Assembly: GCA_007135745.1 (NCBI GenBank)
Contig: SLIH01000158.1
Location: forward strand, 1 to 7,380
DNA length: 7,380 nucleotides
Direction: 5' to 3'
DNA from: Halomonas sp.
Lineage (GTDB): Bacteria; Pseudomonadota; Gammaproteobacteria; Pseudomonadales; Oleiphilaceae
Shown here: positions 1 to 5,908 of the stretch, in pieces
Position numbering within the stretch: position 1 is the first letter of the stretch
How the letters are laid out: every line of letters begins with the position of its first letter
Program-made: the position numbers and the translations under genes
Notes under the pieces: generated by a model
What the model was told of the DNA's origin: nothing
What the model saw: only the letters and a program-made list of their open reading frames with translations
The model's database searches: none

Positions 1-14
1 CAGTGCTTGATCAT
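1..14 (-). CDS. Possible 5' end of a further minus-strand gene downstream of nirS (partial, four complete codons)
   Basis: On the minus strand an ATG (bases 14-12) is preceded at 6-7 bases by an AGGGGA purine run that could serve as a ribosome binding site. It opens with Met-Ile-Lys-His before the window ends. It lies about 140 bases beyond the nirS stop and has the same direction as nirS. The nirS terminator stands between, so this would be a separate or read-through unit. The product cannot be named from four codons. The call rests only on the start codon and its Shine-Dalgarno-like sequence and may be chance. Confidence 0.3.
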
Positions 15-66
15 CGCTGTCCCCTGCTTACGGTCTTGAGGTACGGGTTCCGGTTTGTTGGCCATT

Positions 67-113
67 CGGCCCTTTTACGGGAGACCCCCGCGGGATATCC
101 GGTAAAAGAGCCG
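67..113 (-). repeat. Imperfect inverted repeat beside the nirS terminator
   Basis: CGGCCCTTTTACGG (67-80) is mirrored by CCGGTAAAAGAGCCG (99-113). They pair over about 14 positions with one bulge. The single C/A mismatch on the plus strand becomes a G-U wobble on the minus-strand RNA, so the hairpin is better in the nirS direction. The loop contains a small CCCGCGGG palindrome. Bases 111-113 are shared with the terminator stem, so the two hairpins cannot both be fully formed. No T-tract follows the outer arm, so this is not a second classical terminator. It could stabilise the 3' end or compete with the terminator. Confidence 0.55.
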
Positions 114-138
114 AAGCACCCCCGAAAGGGTGCTCCGG
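104..138 (-). terminator. Rho-independent terminator of nirS
   Basis: Read on the minus strand 13 bases after the nirS stop, CCGGAGCACCC (138-128) and GGGTGCTTCGG (121-111) form an 11-bp stem with a 6-base loop. The stem is followed directly by CTCTTTT (110-104). One pair is G-U in the minus-strand RNA but an A-C mismatch if read on the plus strand, and the T-run exists only on the minus side. The structure therefore fits termination of nirS transcripts and suggests nirS can be made as a monocistronic mRNA. Confidence 0.8.
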
Positions 139-151
139 TATGGCGTCGGCA

Positions 152-1771
152 TCAGCCGATATGGTTTTTGCGGTTGTAGACGTTGAACTTGCCAGTCGGT
201 GTGTTCAGATTTTCCACTGTGTCTTTCAGTTCCAGTGTCTTGTCGTCATACACCTTGATGGCACCGTCTTCCTGGTGGCCGCGTCCCCGGGCCCAGACAG
301 AGACCCAGACTTCGGTGCCGGTCTGGTCGTACTCCATGTGAACCGCGACGGCGTCGTGCTCACGCGGCCGATCGGCAACATGGATCGGAGTCAGTTCGCG
401 GGTCTCCTTGTTCATGACCATGACCCACTGGTTGACGTCCGGCTCCGGATGCATCGCCTGATCGATCCAGACGTTGTCGGATTCCGGATGGCTGCGCACG
501 AACAGGCCGGGGCCGTCAGTTTCAACCGAGAAGCAGATCTCCCAGGCCTGGTCCGGATGGCCTTCCGGATCGTTGCCCCAGGCGGTCATCTTGCCTTCGC
601 CCAGGTGCGTGGTGCCGCCAACCGGGCCACATTCCGGATCAACCCAGTTGGCGCCGGGGCCAGGGTGGGGGATGTCGCCGGTGTTGAGCATGCCCACGCG
701 CTTGCGGGTCTCGGTGTCCACGAAGACCATCTTGTGGCTGTAGTTCGCCGCAATCTGGAAGTAGCGACCGGTGGGGTCGAAGAAGCCGTCGTGCAGGAAC
801 TCGGCCGATTCGATCATCTCAATCCGGAGGTTTTCGAGATCCCTGTAATCCACCTGCCAGATCTGGCCGGTTTCCTTCACGTTGACCAGCCAGGTAGGCT
901 CATTCGGCGTGTTGTACAGTGCCGCAACCCGAGCCTCATGCACGTAGTTGCCGTCGGTGTCGTAGCCACGTGTGGAAACAACCTTCAACGGCTCCATGTT
1001 TTTGGCATCGGTGATGACGAAATGCGGCGGCCAGTAGGCGCCACCGATAACGTACTTGTCCTTCCACTCGCCGTAGTGGGAGACGGCCACGTCCCGTGCG
1101 TCGATACCGATGAACACCTCGGAGGTAACCTGGGGCGGGCTCATCCAGAGGTCAATCATGGAGAGTCGTCCGTCCCGGCCCTGAACGTACCAGAAGCGGC
1201 CGTCCGAGCTTTCCTTGGCCACGTGTACCGCGTAACCGGTTTCAACTTCGGTGACCAGTTCCTTGGTGTCGCCATCGATAATGCCCATGGCGCCCCGATC
1301 CCGCAGAATGGTGACCATGAAGTTTTCCCAGTTACGGTCATGCTGGGGTTCCGTGGGCAGATCTTCCGGCTCCACATAGACTTCCCAGGTGTCGCGGATG
1401 TCGGAGAGGGACATTTCCGGCGGATCCACCGGATCGGCCTGGATGTAGCGGGAAATCAGCTCGATCTCATCTTCATCCAGGATGCCGTCGAAGTTGTTCA
1501 TGCCCCCTTCGGTGCCGAGGGTGATAATCCGTTCCAGGCGCCGCTGACCCAGCTCCTTGGTGTTCTCCGGGAGAAGGTCCGGTCCAGTTGCGCCGCCGCG
1601 CAGTGTGCCGTGACAGCCCGCGCAGCGCTGGAAGTAGATGTTGTTTGCACGCTCCATCTCTTCCTCGGTCAGTTCCGGTCCGCTGGCGAATGCCGCGCCG
1701 GTTCCGGCCAGGCTGATCGCCAGTGGCAGGCCGAGGGCAGCGAGCCCCGTTTTCAGTGTTTTTCCATACAT
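152..1771 (-). CDS. nirS: Cytochrome cd1 nitrite reductase (NO-forming), NirS
   Basis: This is the periplasmic homodimeric enzyme that reduces nitrite to nitric oxide in denitrification. The 539-residue product starts with a Sec signal peptide, probably cut near AAFA-SG at 29/30. The N-terminal cytochrome c domain has CAGCH at 50-54 and a likely Met axial ligand at 91. The eight-bladed d1 propeller follows, with the proximal heme d1 ligand His183 (TGYAVH) and the catalytic distal pair His327 (FLHDG) and His369 (PHPGPGAN). The family ending TPTGKFNVYN is present. I chose the ATG at 1771 because GTGAGG lies 6 bases upstream. A TTG eight codons earlier is less likely, as it would add a charged stretch before the signal peptide. 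The mature N-terminus is short: only about 20 residues precede CAGCH, so the arm that carries Tyr10 in the Pseudomonas aeruginosa enzyme is missing. A terminator follows the gene. An FNR/DNR box lies about 140 bases upstream. The family assignment is secure. Confidence 0.98.
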   Translation of the reverse strand: MYGKTLKTGLAALGLPLAISLAGTGAAFASGPELTEEEMERANNIYFQRCAGCHGTLRGGATGPDLLPENTKELGQRRLERIITLGTEGGMNNFDGILDEDEIELISRYIQADPVDPPEMSLSDIRDTWEVYVEPEDLPTEPQHDRNWENFMVTILRDRGAMGIIDGDTKELVTEVETGYAVHVAKESSDGRFWYVQGRDGRLSMIDLWMSPPQVTSEVFIGIDARDVAVSHYGEWKDKYVIGGAYWPPHFVITDAKNMEPLKVVSTRGYDTDGNYVHEARVAALYNTPNEPTWLVNVKETGQIWQVDYRDLENLRIEMIESAEFLHDGFFDPTGRYFQIAANYSHKMVFVDTETRKRVGMLNTGDIPHPGPGANWVDPECGPVGGTTHLGEGKMTAWGNDPEGHPDQAWEICFSVETDGPGLFVRSHPESDNVWIDQAMHPEPDVNQWVMVMNKETRELTPIHVADRPREHDAVAVHMEYDQTGTEVWVSVWARGRGHQEDGAIKVYDDKTLELKDTVENLNTPTGKFNVYNRKNHIG

Positions 1772-1877
1772 GATATGCCTCACTTTGCTTCCCAATGGTT
1801 GGATGCTCTCCGGGGAGGAAGGCTTCGATTCGTTGGATCGGCCCGGCGAATCGATAGCTTTCCACCATTGCCTGCCA

Positions 1878-1883
1878 TTGATA
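1878..1883 (-). promoter_or_regulatory. Candidate -10 element of the nirS promoter
   Basis: TATCAA on the minus strand matches TATAAT at four of six positions. It lies where a -10 hexamer should be if the box centred at 1912.5 sits at -41.5, the usual position for FNR-family activation. This would put the transcription start near base 1871 and give a nirS leader of about 100 bases. The spacing is the main support, as the hexamer itself is weak. No start site has been mapped here. Confidence 0.45.
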
Positions 1884-1905
1884 GCGATTTCTTACAGCCC
1901 CGTAA

Positions 1906-1919
1906 TTGATAGTTATCAA
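1906..1919. promoter_or_regulatory. FNR/DNR-family binding site, nirS-proximal
   Basis: TTGAT-AGTT-ATCAA is a perfect match to the FNR-type palindrome TTGAT-N4-ATCAA, and the symmetry extends one base to each side (ATTGAT...ATCAAT). It lies 141 bases upstream of the nirS start (centre to ATG), and a plausible -10 hexamer sits at class II spacing. The likely regulator is a CRP/FNR-family protein such as ANR/FNR, which senses low oxygen, or DNR, which senses nitric oxide. The sequence cannot tell which binds. The site is palindromic and could also affect the divergent nirE promoter. Confidence 0.88.
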
Positions 1920-1923
1920 TGTC

Positions 1924-1982
1924 CAGCTGATGTTGAAAAAAAATTCCCGAAAAGGGTCTGAAAAATACACCTTAATCAGCTG
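1924..1982. repeat. 8-bp inverted repeat flanking an A-rich spacer in the nirS-nirE control region
   Basis: CAGCTGAT (1924-1931) is repeated in inverse as ATCAGCTG (1975-1982), 43 bases apart. The spacer contains A-runs (1936-1943, 1950-1953, 1961-1965) that could bend DNA. The repeat sits between the two FNR/DNR boxes. An 8-bp match at this distance can occur by chance and I know of no regulator with this site, so only the repeat itself is asserted. Confidence 0.35.
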
Positions 1983-2027
1983 TTACCAGTGGGTGGCCTG
2001 AATTGGCGGTGCGAAAGCCTGTATACC

Positions 2028-2041
2028 TTGATGCATGTCAA
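2028..2041. promoter_or_regulatory. DNR-type binding site, nirE-proximal
   Basis: TTGAT-GCAT-GTCAA matches the asymmetric TTGAT-N4-GTCAA form common at DNR/NNR-regulated denitrification promoters. The outer bases extend the dyad (CCTTGA...TCAAGG). Its centre is 101 bases upstream of the chosen nirE start. A site at -41.5 would place the transcription start near 2076. The -10 there (TACCGT, 2064-2069) is poor, so activation would be needed. The site probably co-induces the heme d1 operon with nirS when oxygen is low and nitrogen oxides are present. Confidence 0.8.
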
Positions 2042-2093
2042 GGGCCTGAGGAGGGGGCGGTGTTACCGTTTTCATGACGATTTGATCATGTGG

Positions 2094-2108
2094 CGGTTGG
2101 CTCAACCG
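2094..2108 (+). other. Small hairpin in the nirE leader
   Basis: CGGTTG-GCT-CAACCG can form a 6-bp stem with a 3-base loop, 27 bases before the nirE ATG and within the predicted 5' untranslated leader. No T-run follows, so it is not a terminator, and it leaves the GAGG ribosome binding site free. It could affect mRNA stability or be incidental. Confidence 0.3.
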
Positions 2109-2135
2109 GTCGCCCTGGATGTGAGGCGAGCCATC

Positions 2136-2969
2136 ATGAATGTGGCGGATATTGGAAAGAAAGCGGGAGACGGGCGCTGTGAAAAGACACCTGGAACCGT
2201 ATACCTCGTCGGGGCGGGCCCTGGCGATGCGGACCTGCTTACGGTAAGAGCGCACCGTCTGATCGAGCAGGCCGAGGTGCTGGTCTATGACCGGCTTGTG
2301 GCCGAGGAGATACTGGAACTCTCATCGCAGAGTGCGGTGCGTGTTTTTGTCGGTAAATCCCCTTCGCGACACACGCTGCCCCAGGAGGAAATCAACAGCC
2401 TGCTGGTGCGTCTGGCCAGCAGTGGGCGCAACGTGGTGCGGCTCAAGGGCGGCGACCCTTTCATTTTTGGCCGTGGCGGTGAGGAGGCCGAGGAACTCGC
2501 TCGCGCAGGCATACCGTTTGAGGTGGTGCCGGGGATCACCGCTGCCTCGGGCTGTCTGGCGGGCCTTGGAATCCCTCTTACCCATCGGGGTGTGGCCACG
2601 GGCGCGCGCTTTGTCACCGGCCATTGCCGTGAAGGCGTTCCTCTGGAGTTGAACTGGAAAAGCCTGGCCGATCCGGAGACCACCCTCGTGATTTACATGG
2701 GGCTTTCCAATATCGCGATCATGACGGAGCAGTTGGCAGCGGCGGGACTCTCGCCGGAGACGCCGGCGCTTGCGGTGTCCTCTGGCACAACACCCCGGCA
2801 GAAAACCTGCCGCGGCACCCTTGCCACGCTGCCAGAGGATGTTGAGCGCGATGGTTTGACCGCCCCGGTGCTGATCGTCATCGGTCAGGTGGTTGAGGCG
2901 GCGGAACGCTCTGGTATCAGTCAGGTGCTTGTGGAGCGGGCGGTGAAGGAGGCGGTGCCGAGTGCGTAA
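2136..2969 (+). CDS. nirE: Uroporphyrinogen-III C-methyltransferase, NirE
   Basis: NirE is the cytoplasmic SAM-dependent enzyme that methylates uroporphyrinogen III at C2 and C7 to precorrin-2, the entry to siroheme and heme d1. The 277-residue protein is of usual length for a single-domain SUMT. It has the first signature YLVGAGPGDADLL (23-35), HTLPQEEIN (79-87), the second signature VRLKGGDPFIFGRGGEEAEE (101-120), VVPGITAASG (130-139), a MGL motif (188-190) and GTTPRQ (217-222). There is no CysG-type dehydrogenase/ferrochelatase domain, so precorrin-2 oxidation and iron insertion must come from another gene. I chose the ATG at 2136 because GAGG lies 9 bases upstream. The frame stays open back to 1989, but those extra codons run through the DNR box and do not resemble the family. 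Leading the operon and ending 8 bases inside nirC, it is NirE rather than a housekeeping CobA. Confidence 0.95.
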   Translation: MNVADIGKKAGDGRCEKTPGTVYLVGAGPGDADLLTVRAHRLIEQAEVLVYDRLVAEEILELSSQSAVRVFVGKSPSRHTLPQEEINSLLVRLASSGRNVVRLKGGDPFIFGRGGEEAEELARAGIPFEVVPGITAASGCLAGLGIPLTHRGVATGARFVTGHCREGVPLELNWKSLADPETTLVIYMGLSNIAIMTEQLAAAGLSPETPALAVSSGTTPRQKTCRGTLATLPEDVERDGLTAPVLIVIGQVVEAAERSGISQVLVERAVKEAVPSA

Positions 2970-3294
2970 GAAGCTTTGCATTGGAGGGCTCTGGTTGCTG
3001 CTTACGCTACCGGGCCATGCACTGGCAAGCGATGCCGCTGAGGTGGGCGAAGAGCGCGCGAAGGAGCTGAAGCATCTGCTGGTTCAGGAATGCGGCTCCT
3101 GCCATGGGCTGGAAATGCACGGTGGGCTGGGCCCAGCGCTCACGCAGGATGCGCTGGAAGAGCGTCACGACGACTATTTGCGCACCGTTATTCTGCACGG
3201 GGTTCCTGGCACACCGATGCCGGGCTGGCGGGGCATGTTGAGCGAAGAAGAGGCGCAGTATCTGGTGGATCTGATGAGAGAGGGTGTGGAATGA
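2962..3294 (+). CDS. nirC: Periplasmic c-type cytochrome, NirC
   Basis: This is a small monoheme cytochrome c of 110 residues. A Sec signal peptide runs through ALA at 20-22. CGSCH at 44-48 binds the heme, and the Met of GTPMPGW (Met86) is the likely sixth ligand. The start is GTG at 2962, which overlaps the end of nirE by 8 bases. A strong AAGGAGG (2946-2952) lies 9 bases upstream, inside nirE. In nir clusters NirC is thought to carry electrons to NirS or to act in heme d1 maturation; its exact role is not settled. The position between nirE and nirF supports NirC over other small cytochromes such as NirM (c551). Its stop overlaps the nirF start in an ATGA. Confidence 0.92.
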   Translation: MRKKLCIGGLWLLLTLPGHALASDAAEVGEERAKELKHLLVQECGSCHGLEMHGGLGPALTQDALEERHDDYLRTVILHGVPGTPMPGWRGMLSEEEAQYLVDLMREGVE

Positions 3295-4469
3295 AGCTGT
3301 TTAAGGGGTTGCTGGTCACCGTTCTGCTGAGTGCCTTGTCCGTCACCACCCAGGCCGAATTGCGTGGTACCGGGGATCTCGGCGTCATCATTGAACGACA
3401 GGCCGGAAGCCTTCTGATTGTTGAGAATTCCGGAAAGACCAAACTGAAACGGGTCGAGGAACTGGGCGACTTTTCCCACGCCAGCGTGAAGTTTTCGCGC
3501 GATGCCCGCTATGCCTTTGTCTTCGGTCGCGACGGCGCACTGAGCCGTATCGATCTCCTGACCGGTGAGGTCACCGATCGGGTGAAACAGGCGGGCAACA
3601 GTGTGGGGGGTGCCATCTCCCAGGACGGCTCGCTGGTGGCGGTTTCCAATTACGAACCGGGCGGCGTCCATGTATTCCGTGCCGATGACCTGAAAGAAGT
3701 GGCAAAGATTCCCGCTGAATACGGGCCGGATGATGAACTGTCCAAGGTGGTGGGTGTGGTTGACGCGCCGGGGCAGAAGTTCGTGTTCAGTCTGTTTGAC
3801 GCCGATGAAATCTGGGTCGCGGATTTCAGCGAAGGCGATGAGCCGGAGATTCGTAAGTTCCGTGATATCGGCCATCAACCCTACGATGCCCTGATAACAC
3901 CCGATGGCCGTTATTACATCGCCGGCCTGTTCGGCGAAGACGGCCTGGCCATGCTCGATCTGTGGAACCTGGATGACGGCGTACAGCGCATTCTGGGGGA
4001 CTATGGCCGTGGCGAGGAGCCTCTGCCGGTGTTCAAGATGCCGCATCTGGAAGGCTGGGCAGCCGCGAACAATCGACTCTTCCTGCCGGCGGTCGGGCGC
4101 CACGAATTGCTGGTGGTGGACCCTCAGGGCTGGGAGGAAACGAATCGCATAGAACTGGCGGGGCAGCCGATTTTTGCTGTTGCCCGGCCCGATGGTCGCC
4201 AGATCTGGGTGAATTTTGCCTACCCCGACAATGACGTGGTGCAGGTGGTTGATGTGGACAGCATGTCGGTGGTGAAAACGCTCACGCCCGGTCCGGGTGT
4301 ACTGCACCTGGAGTTTACGCCCCGGGGCGACCAGCTGTGGCTTTCAGTGCGCGATGAAAACCGGGTGGAAATCTATGATCCGGAGACACTTGAACGCACG
4401 GCAACCATGGACGCGGTGACGCCCAGCGGAATATTCATGACCTATCGAGCGCACAGGATTGGCCTATGA
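3291..4469 (+). CDS. nirF: Heme d1 biosynthesis protein NirF (d1-type beta-propeller)
   Basis: NirF is a periplasmic protein needed for a late step of heme d1 formation. The precise chemistry is less certain than for the other genes; NirN is the known dihydro-heme d1 dehydrogenase. The 392-residue product has a Sec signal peptide with likely cleavage after TTQA (22). There is no lipobox Cys, so it should be soluble rather than a lipoprotein as in Pseudomonas aeruginosa. The rest resembles the NirS d1 propeller without the cytochrome c domain. FSHAS with GRDG-LS-IDL (61-89) matches the NirS proximal-ligand region, so His63 corresponds to NirS His183. His195 (GHQPYDALITPDGRYY) and His252 (MPHLEGWAA) lie where NirS has its distal pair. 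The end TPSGIF-TY echoes the NirS ending. The ATG at 3291 overlaps the nirC stop; longer readings of the frame would lie inside nirC. Confidence 0.95.
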   Translation: MKLFKGLLVTVLLSALSVTTQAELRGTGDLGVIIERQAGSLLIVENSGKTKLKRVEELGDFSHASVKFSRDARYAFVFGRDGALSRIDLLTGEVTDRVKQAGNSVGGAISQDGSLVAVSNYEPGGVHVFRADDLKEVAKIPAEYGPDDELSKVVGVVDAPGQKFVFSLFDADEIWVADFSEGDEPEIRKFRDIGHQPYDALITPDGRYYIAGLFGEDGLAMLDLWNLDDGVQRILGDYGRGEEPLPVFKMPHLEGWAAANNRLFLPAVGRHELLVVDPQGWEETNRIELAGQPIFAVARPDGRQIWVNFAYPDNDVVQVVDVDSMSVVKTLTPGPGVLHLEFTPRGDQLWLSVRDENRVEIYDPETLERTATMDAVTPSGIFMTYRAHRIGL

Positions 4470-4984
4470 CCCGTGGATCACCGAGGGTGCAGCCCTTCAA
4501 CCCTGAAAAGCGTGAATACGACGCTTTCGAGCAGGCGCTGCTCAACGACTGGCAGCATGACCTGCCGCTGGTGGAGCGTCCCTTCGCGGTCATGGCGGAA
4601 AAGCTGGGCGTCAGTGAAGACACCGTGATTGAAGCCCTGCAGGCCCTGCAGGAGGAAGGTGTTATCAGCCGCGTCGGGGCGACCATTAAGCCGGGCAGCG
4701 TCGGTGCTGGAACACTGGCTGCCATGTCGGTGCCGGAACAGGATCTGGAGCGGGTGGCCGCGCTGGTGTCCGCGCGGCCCGAGGTCAACCACAACTATGA
4801 ACGCGAACACGAGTTCAATCTCTGGTTCGTGGCCACGGCACCAGACGAGCAGCACCTGGCCGAGGCCCTGGCCGTGATGGAGCAGGAGACCGGTTATCCG
4901 CTGCTCGATCTGCGCCTTATGTATGACTATCACCTGGATCTGGGGTTCGACATCCAATGGTCACAGAACGCGACAAAGAGCTGA
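4466..4984 (+). CDS. nirD: Siroheme decarboxylase subunit NirD (AsnC/Lrp fold)
   Basis: NirD is one of four related proteins that together remove two acetate carboxyl groups from siroheme to give 12,18-didecarboxysiroheme in the cytoplasm. The 172-residue product has a winged-helix-like N-terminal part (about 33-72, with a GVISRVGATI strand) and an Lrp-like alpha/beta part. The signature is HPE-type RPEVNHNYEREHEFNLWFV (104-122), with His109 and His115 as candidate substrate-site residues. It is the counterpart of NirG. It is often annotated as a transcriptional regulator because of the fold; the operon shows it is an enzyme subunit. The ATG overlaps the nirF stop (ATGA). The N-terminal 15-20 residues are longer than in NirG. 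The tail overlaps nirL by 28 bases. Confidence 0.94.
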   Translation: MTRGSPRVQPFNPEKREYDAFEQALLNDWQHDLPLVERPFAVMAEKLGVSEDTVIEALQALQEEGVISRVGATIKPGSVGAGTLAAMSVPEQDLERVAALVSARPEVNHNYEREHEFNLWFVATAPDEQHLAEALAVMEQETGYPLLDLRLMYDYHLDLGFDIQWSQNATKS

Positions 4985-5472
4985 TTGGCGCCTTGCAGAA
5001 AGGCCTGCCGCTGGTCCGGCGCCCCTACGCCGCCCTGGGTGAGCGTGTGGGCATGGGTGAGCAGGAAGTATTGCGCCGTCTGGCGGATCTGCGGGCAAAA
5101 GGCGTTATTCGCCGCCATGGGGTCATCGTTCGTCATCACGAGCTAGGATATCGGGCCAATGCCATGAGTGTCTGGGCCATTCCCGATGAGCGCATTGACG
5201 ACCTGGGCGAACAACTGGCCGGCGAGCCGGGGGTGACCCTCTGCTACCGGCGTCGTACCGCGCCCCCGGCCTGGCCCTACAACCTCTATTGTATGATCCA
5301 CGGCCAGGACCGCGAGGCGGTGCTGGCACGGCGCCGGGAACTGGCGGAGAAATACGGCCTGGACCAGTGGGCTCACCGGGTGTTGTTCAGCGGACGGCGT
5401 TTCAAGCAGCGCGGCGCCTGGTATCGCCCGCCGCAGCCAGCGCCGGAGAAAGCCGAGGTGCGCCATGGATGA
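4957..5472 (+). CDS. nirL: Siroheme decarboxylase subunit NirL (AsnC/Lrp fold)
   Basis: This is the partner subunit of NirD in siroheme decarboxylation, 171 residues long. A winged-helix-like N-terminus (about 15-55, ending GVIRRHGVIV) is followed by an Lrp-like domain with RANAMSVWAIPD (67-78) and CYRRRTAPPAWPYNLYCMIHG (96-116). The counterpart is NirH. Where NirH has His105, His112 and His115, NirL has Cys and no histidines, so the two subunits probably do not have equal catalytic roles. The ATG at 4957 lies 28 bases inside nirD in another frame and has only a weak GGGG upstream, so translation is probably coupled to nirD. In several denitrifiers NirD and NirL are fused; here they are separate. 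The C-terminal tail (about 155-171) is proline-rich and variable. Confidence 0.93.
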   Translation: MVTERDKELIGALQKGLPLVRRPYAALGERVGMGEQEVLRRLADLRAKGVIRRHGVIVRHHELGYRANAMSVWAIPDERIDDLGEQLAGEPGVTLCYRRRTAPPAWPYNLYCMIHGQDREAVLARRRELAEKYGLDQWAHRVLFSGRRFKQRGAWYRPPQPAPEKAEVRHG

Positions 5473-5908
5473 AATGGATCGCGAGCTGATCAACCGCCTG
5501 CAGGATGGCATTGCCGTGACCGACCGGCCCTTTGCCGAAGTAGCGCAAGCGCTGGAGCTCACAGAAGAATCCGTGGTGGAACGACTCCGGCGGCTGGTGG
5601 ATGACGGCAAACTCAGCCGCTTCGGTCCGCTATACAACGCCGAACGTCTGGGTGGCGCCGTGACCCTTGTGGCCATGGCGGTGCCTGAAGAACGCTACGA
5701 GCAGGTGGCGGAACAGGTTAATGCCCATCCCGAGGTGTCCCACAACTATGCCCGCGAACACGAACTCAACATGTGGTTCGTGTTGAGCACGGAGCGCCCG
5801 GAGCAGATCGAGCAGACCCTGGCGGCCATCGAGTCCGAAACCGGACTGCCGGTTTATAACATGCCGCGCGAAAAGGAATACTACATCGGCCTGAGGTTTC
5901 AGTTATGA
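5465..5908 (+). CDS. nirG: Siroheme decarboxylase subunit NirG (AsnC/Lrp fold)
   Basis: NirG is a 147-residue siroheme decarboxylase subunit, closest in this window to NirD. The winged-helix-like N-terminus (about 6-55) ends GKLSRFGPLYN. The shared signature NAHPEVSHNYAREHELNMW (86-104) carries His93 and His99. The C-terminus (PREKEYYIGLRFQL) matches the family. It is shorter than NirD because it lacks the N-terminal extension. The ATG at 5465 overlaps nirL by 8 bases, and GAGG about 8 bases upstream (5456-5459 region) can serve as the ribosome binding site. The stop overlaps the nirH start (ATGA). It is not expected to be a DNA-binding regulator despite the fold. Confidence 0.94.
   Translation: MDEMDRELINRLQDGIAVTDRPFAEVAQALELTEESVVERLRRLVDDGKLSRFGPLYNAERLGGAVTLVAMAVPEERYEQVAEQVNAHPEVSHNYAREHELNMWFVLSTERPEQIEQTLAAIESETGLPVYNMPREKEYYIGLRFQL

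Noticed and set aside
1772..1795. Eight-codon longer NirS from a TTG start
   Set aside because: It would cover the GTGAGG ribosome binding site of the ATG at 1771 and put a charged stretch in front of a normal signal peptide.
1877..1889. Third FNR-like site (ATTGATAGCGATT) near the nirS promoter
   Set aside because: Only the left half-site fits; the right half diverges from ATCAA. It overlaps the proposed -10 and is better explained that way.
140..1909. 589-codon open frame on the plus strand opposite nirS
   Set aside because: It lies antisense to a secure NirS gene with all catalytic residues. Its translation shows no recognisable domain, and long antisense frames are expected in GC-rich codon usage.
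1974..1986. IHF-like site in the control region
   Set aside because: AATCAG fits the first half of the consensus, but the TTR element is one base out of register.
1989..2135. 49-codon in-frame extension at the N-terminus of nirE
   Set aside because: It would place coding sequence across the DNR box. It has no resemblance to SUMT N-termini, and the ATG at 2136 has a GAGG site at 9 bases.
3174..4307. 377-codon minus-strand frame opposite nirF
   Set aside because: It is antisense to a clear NirF, crosses the nirC-nirF junction, and has no recognisable motif.
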